64,000 nucleotides of DNA from an uncultured Maribacter sp. (GCF_947500405.1 NZ_CANMRY010000009.1:62001-126000), one strand, 5' to 3'; counted from the first letter of the stretch, positions 38,698 to 48,055 are shown. Program-made: numbers and translations. Notes: generated by a model not told the origin, from the letters alone.

Positions 38698-39540
38698 ATG
38701 AAAAGTATATTATTCCCTACCGATTTTACAGAGCTATCCTTAAATGCTTTTACATACGCAATGGAATACGCTCAAAAATCTAACTCAAAACTTATTGTTT
38801 ACCATACGTATTCTGAAGATAGTGATATCCCGGAAGAAGCACAACAAGTTTATGACAAAGTAGATATACAGAATTTTAGAAACAAAAAAGACAAATTCCC
38901 TCCCTTTGAAAAATTAATAAAAGAAAGTAAAGCTGGTAACTTAAAGGTAAAATACGTTGTTAATGAAGGTAATTTTATTGATTCTTTAAAAAAATACATT
39001 ACCCGTAAAGAAGATAAAATAGATTTAATTATAATGGGTACCCAAAACAAAGAAAATAGCTTGTTTAATATTTTCATGGAAACCAATACAATTAAAATAC
39101 TTCAAGAAATAAATAAGCCAGTTATTGCCATTCCTGAAAAAGCTACTTTTGATGGTTACCTAAATAATATTGCTTTTTTAGTAGATTATCGTGAGGATGA
39201 AAAAGAACCTTTAGAGCAAGTAATCTTAAAAACCCAAGAATTTAATTCTATTTTACATGTTATACATTTTGATTTAGCACATGGTGAATCCATATCGCCT
39301 TTAATGAGTTCTTTTAAAGACTCATTGCAATTAAAAAATTTAAATAACACCAAGTTTATATCTATTGACACTATTAATCTAAAAAAATCATTATCAGAAT
39401 ACTGTGTTAATAATACTATTGATATGATTTGTGTTATTAACCATAAACGTAATTTTTACCAACGATTATTTTCTCTTAGTTTAGCGGAAGATATTTTAAA
39501 TCATTTAGACATTCCTGTAATGGCTATTTATAGTGAATAA
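38698..39540 (+). CDS. tandem universal stress protein (UspA family)
   Basis: The 280-residue protein contains two Usp domains. The first begins at residue 1 (ILFPTDFTELSLNAFTYAMEYA) and ends near PVIAIPEKATF (about 141-151), with a partial nucleotide-loop motif MGTQNKENS near 112-120. The second (about 155-278) ends in LDIPVMAIYSE. Usp proteins bind ATP or AMP and help survive stress, but targets are not readable here. The gene follows the PiT-like permease by 36 nt, a linkage seen with other transporters that carry regulatory Usp partners. Confidence 0.85.
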   Translation: MKSILFPTDFTELSLNAFTYAMEYAQKSNSKLIVYHTYSEDSDIPEEAQQVYDKVDIQNFRNKKDKFPPFEKLIKESKAGNLKVKYVVNEGNFIDSLKKYITRKEDKIDLIIMGTQNKENSLFNIFMETNTIKILQEINKPVIAIPEKATFDGYLNNIAFLVDYREDEKEPLEQVILKTQEFNSILHVIHFDLAHGESISPLMSSFKDSLQLKNLNNTKFISIDTINLKKSLSEYCVNNTIDMICVINHKRNFYQRLFSLSLAEDILNHLDIPVMAIYSE

Positions 39541-39572
39541 ATATGAAAGCGGCTTTTATTTAAAGGCACAAA

Positions 39573-39929
39573 TTAATGTGCTGCACCATCATCCGAATTA
39601 TCTTCTCTGTATTTACAACATGGATGAACACTGTTATAAGCTTCTTCTGTAGCTTTTAATTCTTTTGTATCATGCCCTACCCCTACAATTGCCGTTTTAA
39701 TCTGCATGGCATCTGTTTTACGCTCATCCATAATTACAGATAATTGATGCGTAGGTATATCCCAAGATGCATATTTTACTCCTTTTACGTTCAATGCTGC
39801 TTTTTCAATACGCTCTTTACACATGCCGCATTTTCCATTTACATCAAAAGTCATTTTTTTATTCTTTTCCTGAGCAAAGGTAATTACTGTAAACAATGCC
39901 ATTGTTAAGGTTAAAATTGTTGTTTTCAT
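39573..39929 (-). CDS. secreted HMA-domain heavy-metal-binding protein
   Basis: The 118-residue protein has a Sec signal (cleaved near TFAQ, residue 20) and a heavy-metal-associated fold with GKCGMCKERIEKAALNVKGV (C34, C37), the metal-binding CxxC. A C-terminal HPCCKYRED adds a CC pair (C104, C105) and the tail ends in HxD-rich residues. It would bind Cu(I) or a similar soft metal in the periplasm or outside. It is the distal gene of the TonB receptor / HMA-MauE / HYC-CC locus, 21 nt after the receptor stop. A decayed copy lies at 37326-37455. Confidence 0.85.
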   Translation of the reverse strand: MKTTILTLTMALFTVITFAQEKNKKMTFDVNGKCGMCKERIEKAALNVKGVKYASWDIPTHQLSVIMDERKTDAMQIKTAIVGVGHDTKELKATEEAYNSVHPCCKYREDNSDDGAAH

Positions 39930-39950
39930 TTCTCTTATTATTAATTAATA

Positions 39951-42236
39951 TTAAATTTTAAATCTAAATCCGCCATAAAACATTCTTCCCATTATAGGTG
40001 CATATATAATGGTAGTATCAAAATTAGAGCCAAAAGGATTATCTGCTCCTAAAACAGGACTAACCTGCTGCACATTAGAAAGATTTTCTCCACCCACGTA
40101 CACTTCAAATGCATTGGAGAAAACTTTTGTTATTTGTGCATTCATATGATTATAGGGCAATGAATACGCTCCTAATTGATATTCTTCAGGATTACTACTG
40201 GTATCTGGCAACCTTTTTTTCCCCATACTATGAAGCGTATAATCAAACTTCCATTGCGCTTTATTCTCTTTGGCTTCCGTTTCATATCCTAAATTAACAA
40301 AGAAGCGATGTTGTGCTAATAAAGGTTTTTGAAGATTCCCACTCCTATAATCGGTAGAAACGTCATAAAACTTATAGGATGTTCTTAGGTTTAAACGAGA
40401 TAGCAATTCATAATTCACCTCTACCTGAAAACTCTTAGCACTACTCTCTCCATCTAAATTATAAAAGGATACCTCCTGCGGATTTTCCCAATCTACTACT
40501 ATCTGATCTTTAAAATCTGTAATGTAATAATCTAACGAAATATCTCCTTTTTTATTTAAGAAATTAAATCCTTGCAAAAAGCTTAGTCCATAGTTCCATG
40601 CATCTTCGGGCTTTAAACCGTAAACACTACCACCGGTATCTGCAATATTAATTGTTCTAGCGGACCCAAATAATTGCTGGTTTTCTGCAAAAATATTGGC
40701 AGCCCTTTTTCCTCTACCAAAAGAACCTCGTAAGCTTCCTTTTTCCCATGGTGTATATCTAATATGAAATCTTGGTGTTACAAAGGTTCCTAATCTATTA
40801 TGAGTATCTACACGTAACCCCGCAGTAAGACTCACTTTCTCCAAATTCTCATAGCTATATTCTAAAAAGGCTCCTACAGAATTATCTACTCTAGAGTAAT
40901 CTGCTGTACGCACCACTTCATCATATCCATCATACGCAAAAGTAATCCCAGTTTTAAACTTGTTTCTAGTATCCCCAATAATAGAATTAAATAAGAGATT
41001 ACTATACAAACTTTCGTGTTTAATATCATAGGTTCTATAGCCAAAATAAGAATCTTGCTTATGTAAACTATAGGAAGTCTGAAACCCAAAACTTTGAAAC
41101 GGTAATTCAGGAAAAACATAGCCTAATTTCAGTGAAGTACCAAAACGACGCGTGTTAATTTCACTACCCCACACTTCGACTCCGCTCAGTGCAGGTTCTT
41201 CGGCTCCGCTCTGTAAAGGCCTATTACTATCTAATCTATGTATACTAGGGTCAAAATTGGTTTGTCCAACTTGTTTTTCATCATTTAAAAAACGAATATT
41301 AAAGAAACTCACCCACCCTTTTTCTGTATCTTGATATTGCCAACGGTTCATTACATTAATCTGGTCTGCTAAAGGCGCATCTAAAAATCCGTCCTTATTA
41401 TCATCTTCCTTTTGGGTTCGTTTATTACCATGTATATATAAACCTGTACTCCATTTATCAGTAAGTTTTTTATTAAAATGGGTATTGAGCTCATAACGTC
41501 CATTTTGGTTTGCATACCCATTTACAAAAACAGCATTATCCGTTAGTGGTTTTACCAACTCTGTATTTATTTGCCCAGATATACTCTCGTAACCATTAAC
41601 CACACTACCCGCCCCTTTGGTAATCTGAATACTTTCTATCCATGTACCTGGAGTAAAGGTTAATCCGTATGCTTGTGATGCCCCACGAACCATAGGAATA
41701 TTCTCTTGGGTAATTAATAAATACGGACTAGTTAATCCCAACATTTCAATCTGCTTTGTACCTGTTAATCCGTCTGATAAGTTTACATCAATTGCCGGAT
41801 TGGTTTCAAAACTCTCTGCTAAATTACAACAAGCCGCTTTTAGTAATTCTGCGCTATTTACCGTAATTACATTTTGCGAACTAAAATATGCTTTTTGTAC
41901 ATTTTCTCTTTCTTGCTTAACCACCACCTCATCTAATTCGTTTGATGGTTTTAAACTATGATGTATAGTTCTTGGTGTATTAACTGTAAGCGTATCCGAC
42001 TTATATCCTATGTAACTAATAACAAGTTTATTATAATCCTTTAAATATGGAATAGTAAATAACCCATCAGCATTTGTAACCGTACCTGTTTGCGAGTATA
42101 ACCAATACACATTGGCCCCTTGCAATGGAATATGTTTTTTAGCAATATTTGCTTCCATAACCATTCCTTCTACTTTCTCTTGTGAAACACAAAAAAAAGG
42201 AAGCACTACAAATAGTAGTAAATAAATATTTCTCAT
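39951..42236 (-). CDS. TonB-dependent outer membrane receptor (heavy-metal locus)
   Basis: From the ATG at 42234-42236 the protein has 761 residues and a signal peptide (ends near FFCVSQ); a longer frame upstream to 42353 overlaps the HMA-MauE gene and is unlikely. A carboxypeptidase-like (CarboxypepD_reg) domain occupies about 20-100, a plug with a KAACCNLAESFETNPAIDV segment (Cys pair 136-137) follows, and then a beta-barrel ending in MGRMFYGGFRFKI. The Cys pair and the metal-binding neighbours suggest copper or other metal uptake, which is inference. Residues about 340-354 are encoded by a GC-rich repeated insertion (41174-41219). Confidence 0.9.
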   Translation of the reverse strand: MRNIYLLLFVVLPFFCVSQEKVEGMVMEANIAKKHIPLQGANVYWLYSQTGTVTNADGLFTIPYLKDYNKLVISYIGYKSDTLTVNTPRTIHHSLKPSNELDEVVVKQERENVQKAYFSSQNVITVNSAELLKAACCNLAESFETNPAIDVNLSDGLTGTKQIEMLGLTSPYLLITQENIPMVRGASQAYGLTFTPGTWIESIQITKGAGSVVNGYESISGQINTELVKPLTDNAVFVNGYANQNGRYELNTHFNKKLTDKWSTGLYIHGNKRTQKEDDNKDGFLDAPLADQINVMNRWQYQDTEKGWVSFFNIRFLNDEKQVGQTNFDPSIHRLDSNRPLQSGAEEPALSGVEVWGSEINTRRFGTSLKLGYVFPELPFQSFGFQTSYSLHKQDSYFGYRTYDIKHESLYSNLLFNSIIGDTRNKFKTGITFAYDGYDEVVRTADYSRVDNSVGAFLEYSYENLEKVSLTAGLRVDTHNRLGTFVTPRFHIRYTPWEKGSLRGSFGRGKRAANIFAENQQLFGSARTINIADTGGSVYGLKPEDAWNYGLSFLQGFNFLNKKGDISLDYYITDFKDQIVVDWENPQEVSFYNLDGESSAKSFQVEVNYELLSRLNLRTSYKFYDVSTDYRSGNLQKPLLAQHRFFVNLGYETEAKENKAQWKFDYTLHSMGKKRLPDTSSNPEEYQLGAYSLPYNHMNAQITKVFSNAFEVYVGGENLSNVQQVSPVLGADNPFGSNFDTTIIYAPIMGRMFYGGFRFKI
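41174..41219 (-). repeat. in-frame GC-rich repeat insertion in the TonB receptor gene
   Basis: Two 22-bp units (41174-41195 and 41198-41219) share the core CTTCGxCTCCGCTC and match at 18 of 22 positions. They encode SGAEEPALSGVEVW in the receptor. The stretch is clearly more GC-rich than its surroundings and does not fit the receptor family. It resembles dispersed CTTCGACTCCGCTCAGT-type repeats I recall from other Flavobacteriia. Confidence 0.7.
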
Positions 42237-42247
42237 AATTCCTAGCT

Positions 42248-42973
42248 CTATACATTTAATAACATTACAAGAGCCATTACAATCATAATAGCATTTTCTA
42301 TAAAAGTAGCTTGTGTCATAGGTAATTTTAATGCCGTACCTAAACATGCACATTGTATACTTTTTTTACCCAACAAAGATTTAAGCACGCCTATTGTAGT
42401 TACCCCTAGAATTATAATGGTTACTACAAGTGCCATAGGTATCTTAAATCTCATTAAAAAGCATAGTCCTAAAGCTATTTCAATAAAAGGATATACCCAA
42501 CCATATAATGGAAATACTTTTGCTATTGGATCATACATTCTAAAACTTTCAGGAAACCCTTTTAAATCTAACAATTTAAAAAAGCTAAATACTATATAAA
42601 AAAGCCCCATAAAGTCTAACATAAAACTAGTAGTACTCCATACTTTTATGTGTAACAAAATTGCTGCAACAAATAGGTATAGAAAAATAAGCAACAGTGG
42701 TTTTAACTGTTGAATTTTTGACTTCTCGTTGGTTGAATTTTGGAGGTTAAAATCAACGCTAATACCATCTTTTTTTTCAGAAACAGTATACTTGTCTCCT
42801 AATGCAGATTTAAAAATTTCAATTTCTAAAGGACTCTCTAACTGCACTAAAGCTTCGGAAGTTTCTAAAGAAACGGTAGCGGAAACAACACCATTTATCT
42901 CGTGAAGCTTTTTCGTAACGGAAGCCACACAGCCACCGCACGTCATCCCATTAATACTATATATTTTTTTCAT
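42248..42973 (-). CDS. HMA domain fused to MauE-like membrane protein
   Basis: The 241-residue protein starts with an HMA domain (NGMTCGGCVASVTKKL, C12 and C15). Four membrane helices of the MauE/DoxX type follow (about 88-240), with GFPESFRMYDPIAKVFPLYG and a QCACLG motif (about 210-215). MauE proteins are linked to redox or electron handling; fused to HMA it fits metal transfer across the inner membrane. It lies 12 nt before the TonB receptor start and about 100 nt after the HYC/CC gene. Confidence 0.85.
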   Translation of the reverse strand: MKKIYSINGMTCGGCVASVTKKLHEINGVVSATVSLETSEALVQLESPLEIEIFKSALGDKYTVSEKKDGISVDFNLQNSTNEKSKIQQLKPLLLIFLYLFVAAILLHIKVWSTTSFMLDFMGLFYIVFSFFKLLDLKGFPESFRMYDPIAKVFPLYGWVYPFIEIALGLCFLMRFKIPMALVVTIIILGVTTIGVLKSLLGKKSIQCACLGTALKLPMTQATFIENAIMIVMALVMLLNV

Positions 42974-43073
42974 GTTTTTCTTTTAATGATTTATAATTTG
43001 CTTTCCTAAAAAAGCAGAAAACAATAACACATACGCCATTTTCAAATAAGAAAACAACGTTATTTGTTAAAAA

Positions 43074-43487
43074 TCAAATTAAGAAAACATTATCAAGCAG
43101 CTGAATGTCCTCGATAATTTTTGGTGGAATGTATTTTGCATAGGGTTGGTTTTTTTCTACAGAAGAAACAAACAAACCTATAAAGGATTGGATATAGGTA
43201 ACTAAAAATCTTTGATGCTCTAAATCAAAATCATTAAAAGAAGGCTTAACATTGTTTTGCCCTTCAAAAGCTATTAATTCCTCATCACAACAAGATTTTT
43301 TTTGAACCTTAGCTATTTCTTTAGAATTAGAAGACATATCCATTCCGCAATCTTGAGCATCCACAAAAAAAGCAACATCTACCAAATGCCCCATACAATA
43401 ATGCTTCTCTACTTTCCAAGAGGTAGTAGAAAACAAAACTATAATAGCCATAAGGCAAGAAAAATAGCGATGTAGCTTTTCTTTCAT
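43074..43487 (-). CDS. HYC_CC_PP family small protein
   Basis: The 137-residue protein starts with a membrane or signal segment (about 8-24), then shows the marks of the HYC_CC_PP group: HYC at 29-31 (EKHYCMGHLVD), Cys47 in DCGMD, and a CC pair at 66-67 (KKSCCDEE). The C-terminus ends in KYIPPKIIEDIQLL. Cys/Met/His clusters suggest metal binding; the family is found next to TonB receptors and HMA proteins in Bacteroidota but its function is not established. It begins the heavy-metal locus on the minus strand. Confidence 0.8.
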   Translation of the reverse strand: MKEKLHRYFSCLMAIIVLFSTTSWKVEKHYCMGHLVDVAFFVDAQDCGMDMSSNSKEIAKVQKKSCCDEELIAFEGQNNVKPSFNDFDLEHQRFLVTYIQSFIGLFVSSVEKNQPYAKYIPPKIIEDIQLLDNVFLI

Positions 43488-43658
43488 GACAACAAAGGTA
43501 CTAAATAACAGTATTTAAAATAATTTTTAGCATTCTATTAACTAACCTCTGCAAAAAAGAAAGAAAAAAAACACAAAGTAGTATACTTAAAACCTAACAT
43601 TAAAGTTAATAAGGCTATATGCACATAACCGCATTTTTAAAACTATAAAAACATAAGT

Positions 43659-44723
43659 ATGAGAAAGAGCATGAAATTATTTTCAAAAGTAAGTTTAGCT
43701 AGTATTGTTTTTAGCTTATTCCTAGTAAGTTGTAGCAGTGACGATGGTTCCATTTTTGATTCCCCTGGTGATGACGATACTGTTGCCACACTGGTAATAA
43801 ACCAAGGAGATCCTTCCAAAGACATTTTTACAGCAAAAGCAAATGGCCAAGTTGGCACTAAAGTACCAGGAAGGGTTATTTACACCTCAACAGATATTAC
43901 ACAACGCAGATTATATATTACTCAAAATATTTCTGGAGCAGGAGATATGCCTTTTAATGATTTTGATTTAACAAGTAGTGACTTAAAAAAAGCTTTAAAA
44001 GCAGATGGTTCTATAGATTTAGATGGTGCTACCAAAAAAGAAATAGATTTTACTTTTGACCTACCTGTCCCAAATATAGATAATGGTTCTATAGTTTACA
44101 GCTTTTGGACAACAACAGGAAAAGGGGATTTTAGAGACCCAAACAAAAGAAAAGCTCTTGGGGTAGGTACAATAACAGTAACAGTTGGTACAGGAACAAA
44201 TCCTAAAGCAGAAGTACATTCGTATACCGGAGTAAAATTATACGCTCCAGATGTAGAAGGAAGAACAGAAACCTTCTTTTCTCTATTAAATGAAACTGTT
44301 TATAAAATTAATGTAGGCCCAGAATTTAGAGCTTTTTGGGATTTTGGATACTATTACGGTGTTTCAGGAGCTTCTAGTGGAGAATTAGCTTCTTTTTCTT
44401 CCACTGCAACTTATGATGCTAATTTTGGTTTCCCTGTAGAAGGACTTAAACCTAGCGATACTGAAGATGCAGATGAAACTTTAAACGAAATGTTTTTTGG
44501 TTTATCTAATTTTGATGTAACTGCATTTGACAACATAACACTTTCTGGTGATTTAGATGTAGTTGTTAAAACTAACAGTCAAAACATAACAAACTTAGAA
44601 GTTGGTGATGTTGTGGAATTTGTAGATAATTATGGCAAAAAAGGTCTTATAAAAATTACTGCTATAAAAGCAGGGTTTGGAAACAATGACTTTATAGAGT
44701 TTGATGTTAAAGTACAGCCATAA
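43659..44723 (+). CDS. lipoprotein of unknown function
   Basis: The 354-residue protein has a lipoprotein signal with lipobox LVSC (Cys25) followed by SSDDGSIFDSPGDDD. The rest is acidic and beta-rich with many Thr, Asp and Gly, and matches no family I recognise. The start at 43659 is used; an ATG 12 nt later (43671) is possible. It is divergent from the heavy-metal locus. A decayed paralogue lies at 37461-37580 beside a decayed HMA gene, so it may belong with the metal locus in evolution. Confidence 0.65.
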   Translation: MRKSMKLFSKVSLASIVFSLFLVSCSSDDGSIFDSPGDDDTVATLVINQGDPSKDIFTAKANGQVGTKVPGRVIYTSTDITQRRLYITQNISGAGDMPFNDFDLTSSDLKKALKADGSIDLDGATKKEIDFTFDLPVPNIDNGSIVYSFWTTTGKGDFRDPNKRKALGVGTITVTVGTGTNPKAEVHSYTGVKLYAPDVEGRTETFFSLLNETVYKINVGPEFRAFWDFGYYYGVSGASSGELASFSSTATYDANFGFPVEGLKPSDTEDADETLNEMFFGLSNFDVTAFDNITLSGDLDVVVKTNSQNITNLEVGDVVEFVDNYGKKGLIKITAIKAGFGNNDFIEFDVKVQP

Positions 44724-44745
44724 CAAAAGATTATTGTAAAATGTT

Positions 44746-44785
44746 AAAAAGTGGGTATCTAAAGCTATAGACACCCACTTTTTAT
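44746..44785 (+). terminator. terminator of the 43659 lipoprotein gene
   Basis: AAAAAGTGGGT and ACCCACTTTTT arms with an inner TCT/AGA pairing (one mismatch) enclose a loop of 8 nt. A T-rich run follows, 23 nt after the stop. Confidence 0.8.
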
Positions 44786-44895
44786 TTTGTGCCTATCCGT
44801 TTTAGTGAAACAATTGTTAATAAATTAAGGGAGAAAGAAAAGATAACTTTAGAAGGTTGTAAATTTGGCTCTCACTTTTTATAATTATTGTTATT

Positions 44896-45348
44896 ATGTT
44901 TGCTATATTAAAAACCAAAGTTTCTACCATTCTTAATTCTTCCAAAAAAGACACAGATGAAAAGCTAAAAGAAATTTGTGACCTTTTACAAGAATCTGTC
45001 CCCTATTATGACTGGGTTGGTTTTTATTTTAAAAATGGAGACAAAAAAGAACTTAAACTGGGTCCTTATGCTGGCGCACCTACAGACCATACTATTATTC
45101 CTTTTGGCAAAGGTATTTGTGGCCAAGTAGCAGAAAGCAATGAGAATTTTGTGGTACCAGACGTTGCTGCGCAAGACAATTACATTGCTTGCAGTGTTAC
45201 GGTTAAGGCAGAGATTGTAGTTCCCTTATTTGTAAACGGAAAAAATATAGGGCAAATAGATATAGATTCTAACACACCAAACCCGTTTTCTGAAGAAGAT
45301 GAGCGTTTTTTAGAATATGTAAATGAAAAAGTATCACAAATTCTTTAA
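44896..45348 (+). CDS. GAF-domain protein, fRMsr-like
   Basis: The 150-residue single GAF domain has the layout of free methionine-(R)-sulfoxide reductases: FGKGICGQVA (Cys75), DNYIACSV (Cys99), EIVVPLF and GQIDIDSNTPNPFSEED. Characterised fRMsr enzymes use three Cys; the first (in a position before GKGxCG) is absent here, so activity is possible but not certain. It could also be a plain GAF regulator. The gene is monocistronic, about 95 nt before purH. A TAAATTTG at 44860-44867 may be its -7 element. Confidence 0.72.
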   Translation: MFAILKTKVSTILNSSKKDTDEKLKEICDLLQESVPYYDWVGFYFKNGDKKELKLGPYAGAPTDHTIIPFGKGICGQVAESNENFVVPDVAAQDNYIACSVTVKAEIVVPLFVNGKNIGQIDIDSNTPNPFSEEDERFLEYVNEKVSQIL

Positions 45349-45400
45349 AACTTTAGGTTTATTGTTAATAAACTACCTCCTTTTTTAGTTTCAAAAAAAT

Positions 45401-45408
45401 TACTTTTG
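45401..45408 (+). promoter_or_regulatory. possible purH -7 element
   Basis: TACTTTTG followed by CA matches the Bacteroidota TAnnTTTG element 35 nt before the purH ATG. No TTTG is found at the right upstream spacing. Confidence 0.3.
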
Positions 45409-45442
45409 CAAGCTTAGAACTTTAATTTTAAGCAAAGTAAAA

Positions 45443-46972
45443 ATGAGTACCAAAAAAGCAACATCAGCCTTAATATCTGTATTCCATAAAGACGGATTAG
45501 AACCAATTGTAAAAAAGTTTAGTGAACTTGGAATAACTATATACTCCACAGGAGGAACAGAAAAATTTATTAAGGACTTAGGAATAGATGTTGTACCTGT
45601 AGAAGACGTTACTAGCTACCCATCTATATTAGGTGGTAGAGTAAAAACATTGCACCCAAAAGTTTTTGGAGGTATCTTAAATAGACAAGACCATGATGGT
45701 GATGTTGCGCAATTAGAAGAATTTAATATTCCGCAAATAGATATTGTAATTGTAGACCTTTATCCTTTTGAAAAAACGGTTGCAAGTGGTGCTCCAGAAC
45801 AAGATATTATAGAAAAGATAGACATAGGTGGTATTTCTTTAATACGTGCTGCTGCTAAAAACTTTAAAGATGTTCTTTGTGTTTCTTCTATGGAAGATTA
45901 CAGTGAGGTTTTAGAACTAATTACAGAAGGTAATGGAACTACAACTTTAGAAGACCGTAAGCGTTTTGCAGCAAAATCTTTTAATGTTTCTTCACACTAT
46001 GATAGTGCTATTTTTAACTACTTTAATAAAAATCATGAAGAGGCTGCTCTAAAAATTAGCGAGACAAAAGGAAAAGTATTACGTTATGGAGAAAACCCAC
46101 ACCAAAAAGGATTTTTCTTTGGCGATTTTAATGCTATTTTTAATAAACTTCATGGTAAAGAATTATCATACAACAATTTATTAGATGTAGACGCTGCAGT
46201 AAACTTAATGAATGAATTTAAGAATGATGCTCCTACCTTTGCTATCTTAAAACATAACAATGCTTGTGGTTTAGCGCAACGCGACACATTACACCAAGCG
46301 TATGTAGATGCATTAGCTGGCGACCCAGTATCTGCTTTTGGTGGAGTTCTTATTAGTAATAAAGAAATAGATAAAGCTACAGCCGAAGAAATTCATAAGC
46401 TTTTCTGTGAAGTTGTAATTGCACCTAGCTATGCTCCCGATGCTTTAGAAATTTTAAAAGGGAAAAAGAACCGTATTATCTTAATACTAAATGATATTGA
46501 GTTACCAAAAAACAATGTACGCACTTGTTTAAACGGAATTCTATTACAAGAAAAAGATGCTAAAACTGATGCTCTTGAAGATTTAAAAACAGTAACTACA
46601 CTTACACCTTCTAAGGAAGATTTAGACGATTTAATATTTGCCTCTAAATTATGTAAGCATACAAAAAGTAATACTATTGTTTTAGCAAAAAACAAGCAAT
46701 TGTGTGCTAGCGGTACAGGGCAAACCTCTAGAGTAGATGCCTTAAACCAAGCTATACATAAAGCAAAGTCTTTTAATTTTGATTTACAAGGTGCTGTTAT
46801 GGCAAGTGATGCTTTTTTCCCATTCCCTGATTGCGTAGAAATAGCAGGAAAAAGTGGTATTAAAAGCGTAATACAACCAGGAGGCTCTATTAAAGATCAA
46901 TTAAGTATTGACTACTGTAATGAAAATGAAATTGCTATGGTAATGACAGGCACACGTCATTTTAAGCATTAA
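45443..46972 (+). CDS. purH: bifunctional AICAR formyltransferase / IMP cyclohydrolase
   Basis: The 509-residue enzyme catalyses the last two steps of purine synthesis. An N-terminal MGS-like cyclohydrolase domain (IYSTGGTEKFI, GGRVKTLHPKVFGGIL at about 66-81) leads into the transformylase with ILKHNNACGLA (about 267-277), GDPVSAFGG, and a C-terminal ASDAFFPFPDCVEIAGKSGI and QPGGSIKD. The gene lies upstream of mreB with a 54-nt gap, so it may be transcribed with the mre genes. Confidence 0.98.
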   Translation: MSTKKATSALISVFHKDGLEPIVKKFSELGITIYSTGGTEKFIKDLGIDVVPVEDVTSYPSILGGRVKTLHPKVFGGILNRQDHDGDVAQLEEFNIPQIDIVIVDLYPFEKTVASGAPEQDIIEKIDIGGISLIRAAAKNFKDVLCVSSMEDYSEVLELITEGNGTTTLEDRKRFAAKSFNVSSHYDSAIFNYFNKNHEEAALKISETKGKVLRYGENPHQKGFFFGDFNAIFNKLHGKELSYNNLLDVDAAVNLMNEFKNDAPTFAILKHNNACGLAQRDTLHQAYVDALAGDPVSAFGGVLISNKEIDKATAEEIHKLFCEVVIAPSYAPDALEILKGKKNRIILILNDIELPKNNVRTCLNGILLQEKDAKTDALEDLKTVTTLTPSKEDLDDLIFASKLCKHTKSNTIVLAKNKQLCASGTGQTSRVDALNQAIHKAKSFNFDLQGAVMASDAFFPFPDCVEIAGKSGIKSVIQPGGSIKDQLSIDYCNENEIAMVMTGTRHFKH

Positions 46973-47026
46973 TTTTAGTACCTTTATCGACGAAATGCAC
47001 TTTTAATCGAAACCAAACTTTAAACT

Positions 47027-48055
47027 ATGGGATTTTTTGATTTCTTAACAGAGGAAATTGCAATAGATTTAGGAACAGCCAACACACTTATCATACATTT
47101 AGATAAAGTGGTTGTAGACAGTCCGTCTATTGTTGCACGCGATAGAATTTCTGGAAAAATAATTGCCGTTGGTAAAGAAGCCAACATGATGCAAGGTAAA
47201 ACCCATGAAAACATAAAAACTATACGTCCTTTAAAAGATGGAGTAATTGCAGATTTTGACGCCTCTGAAAAGATGATAAATATGTTCATAAAGAACATTC
47301 CTGCGTTAAAGAAAAAGTGGTTTCCACCAGCATTACGTATGGTAATTTGTATTCCTTCTGGAATTACTGAAGTGGAGATGCGTGCCGTAAAAGAATCTGC
47401 AGAACGTGTAAATGGTAAAGAAGTTTACTTAATTCATGAACCAATGGCTGCAGCTATTGGTATTGGTTTAGATATTATGCAACCTAAAGGAAATATGATT
47501 GTAGATATAGGTGGTGGTACTACCGAAATTGCAGTAATTGCCCTAGGTGGTATTGTTTGTGACAAGTCAGTGAAAATTGCAGGGGATGTTTTTACCAATG
47601 ATATTATTTATTACATGCGTACACAGCATAATTTATATGTTGGAGAAACAACTGCCGAAGCAATAAAAATAGAAATTGGTTCTGCCACAGAAGATTTACA
47701 AACACCTCCTGAGGAAAAATCTGTACAAGGAAGAGATTTACTTACCGGTAAACCAAAACAAGTACAAATTTCTTATAGAGAAATAGCAAAAGCATTAGAC
47801 AAATCTATTTTACGTGTAGAAGATGCTGTTATGGAAACACTATCCCAAACACCTCCAGAACTTGCTGCCGATATTTATAATACAGGAATTTATTTAGCTG
47901 GTGGTGGTTCTATGTTACGTGGGTTAGATCGTAGATTATCGCAAAAAACAGATTTACCTGTATATATTGCAGAAGACCCTTTAAGAGCGGTTGTAAGAGG
48001 AACAGGTATTGCACTTAAAAACTTAGAGCGTTATAAGAGTATATTAATTAAATAA
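47027..48055 (+). CDS. mreB: rod shape-determining protein MreB
   Basis: The 342-residue actin homologue has phosphate 1 motif AIDLGTANTL (about 12-21), phosphate 2 MIVDIGGGTTEIAVIALGG (about 157-175) and the adenosine motif LAGGGSMLRGL (about 289-299). MreB forms membrane-attached filaments that guide the elongasome. It is followed by mreC, mreD, the elongation PBP and rodA, a conserved series. Confidence 0.98.
   Translation: MGFFDFLTEEIAIDLGTANTLIIHLDKVVVDSPSIVARDRISGKIIAVGKEANMMQGKTHENIKTIRPLKDGVIADFDASEKMINMFIKNIPALKKKWFPPALRMVICIPSGITEVEMRAVKESAERVNGKEVYLIHEPMAAAIGIGLDIMQPKGNMIVDIGGGTTEIAVIALGGIVCDKSVKIAGDVFTNDIIYYMRTQHNLYVGETTAEAIKIEIGSATEDLQTPPEEKSVQGRDLLTGKPKQVQISYREIAKALDKSILRVEDAVMETLSQTPPELAADIYNTGIYLAGGGSMLRGLDRRLSQKTDLPVYIAEDPLRAVVRGTGIALKNLERYKSILIK

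Noticed and set aside
42237..42353. N-terminal extension of the TonB receptor frame
   Set aside because: It overlaps the end of the HMA-MauE gene and precedes the signal peptide; the start at 42236 fits better.
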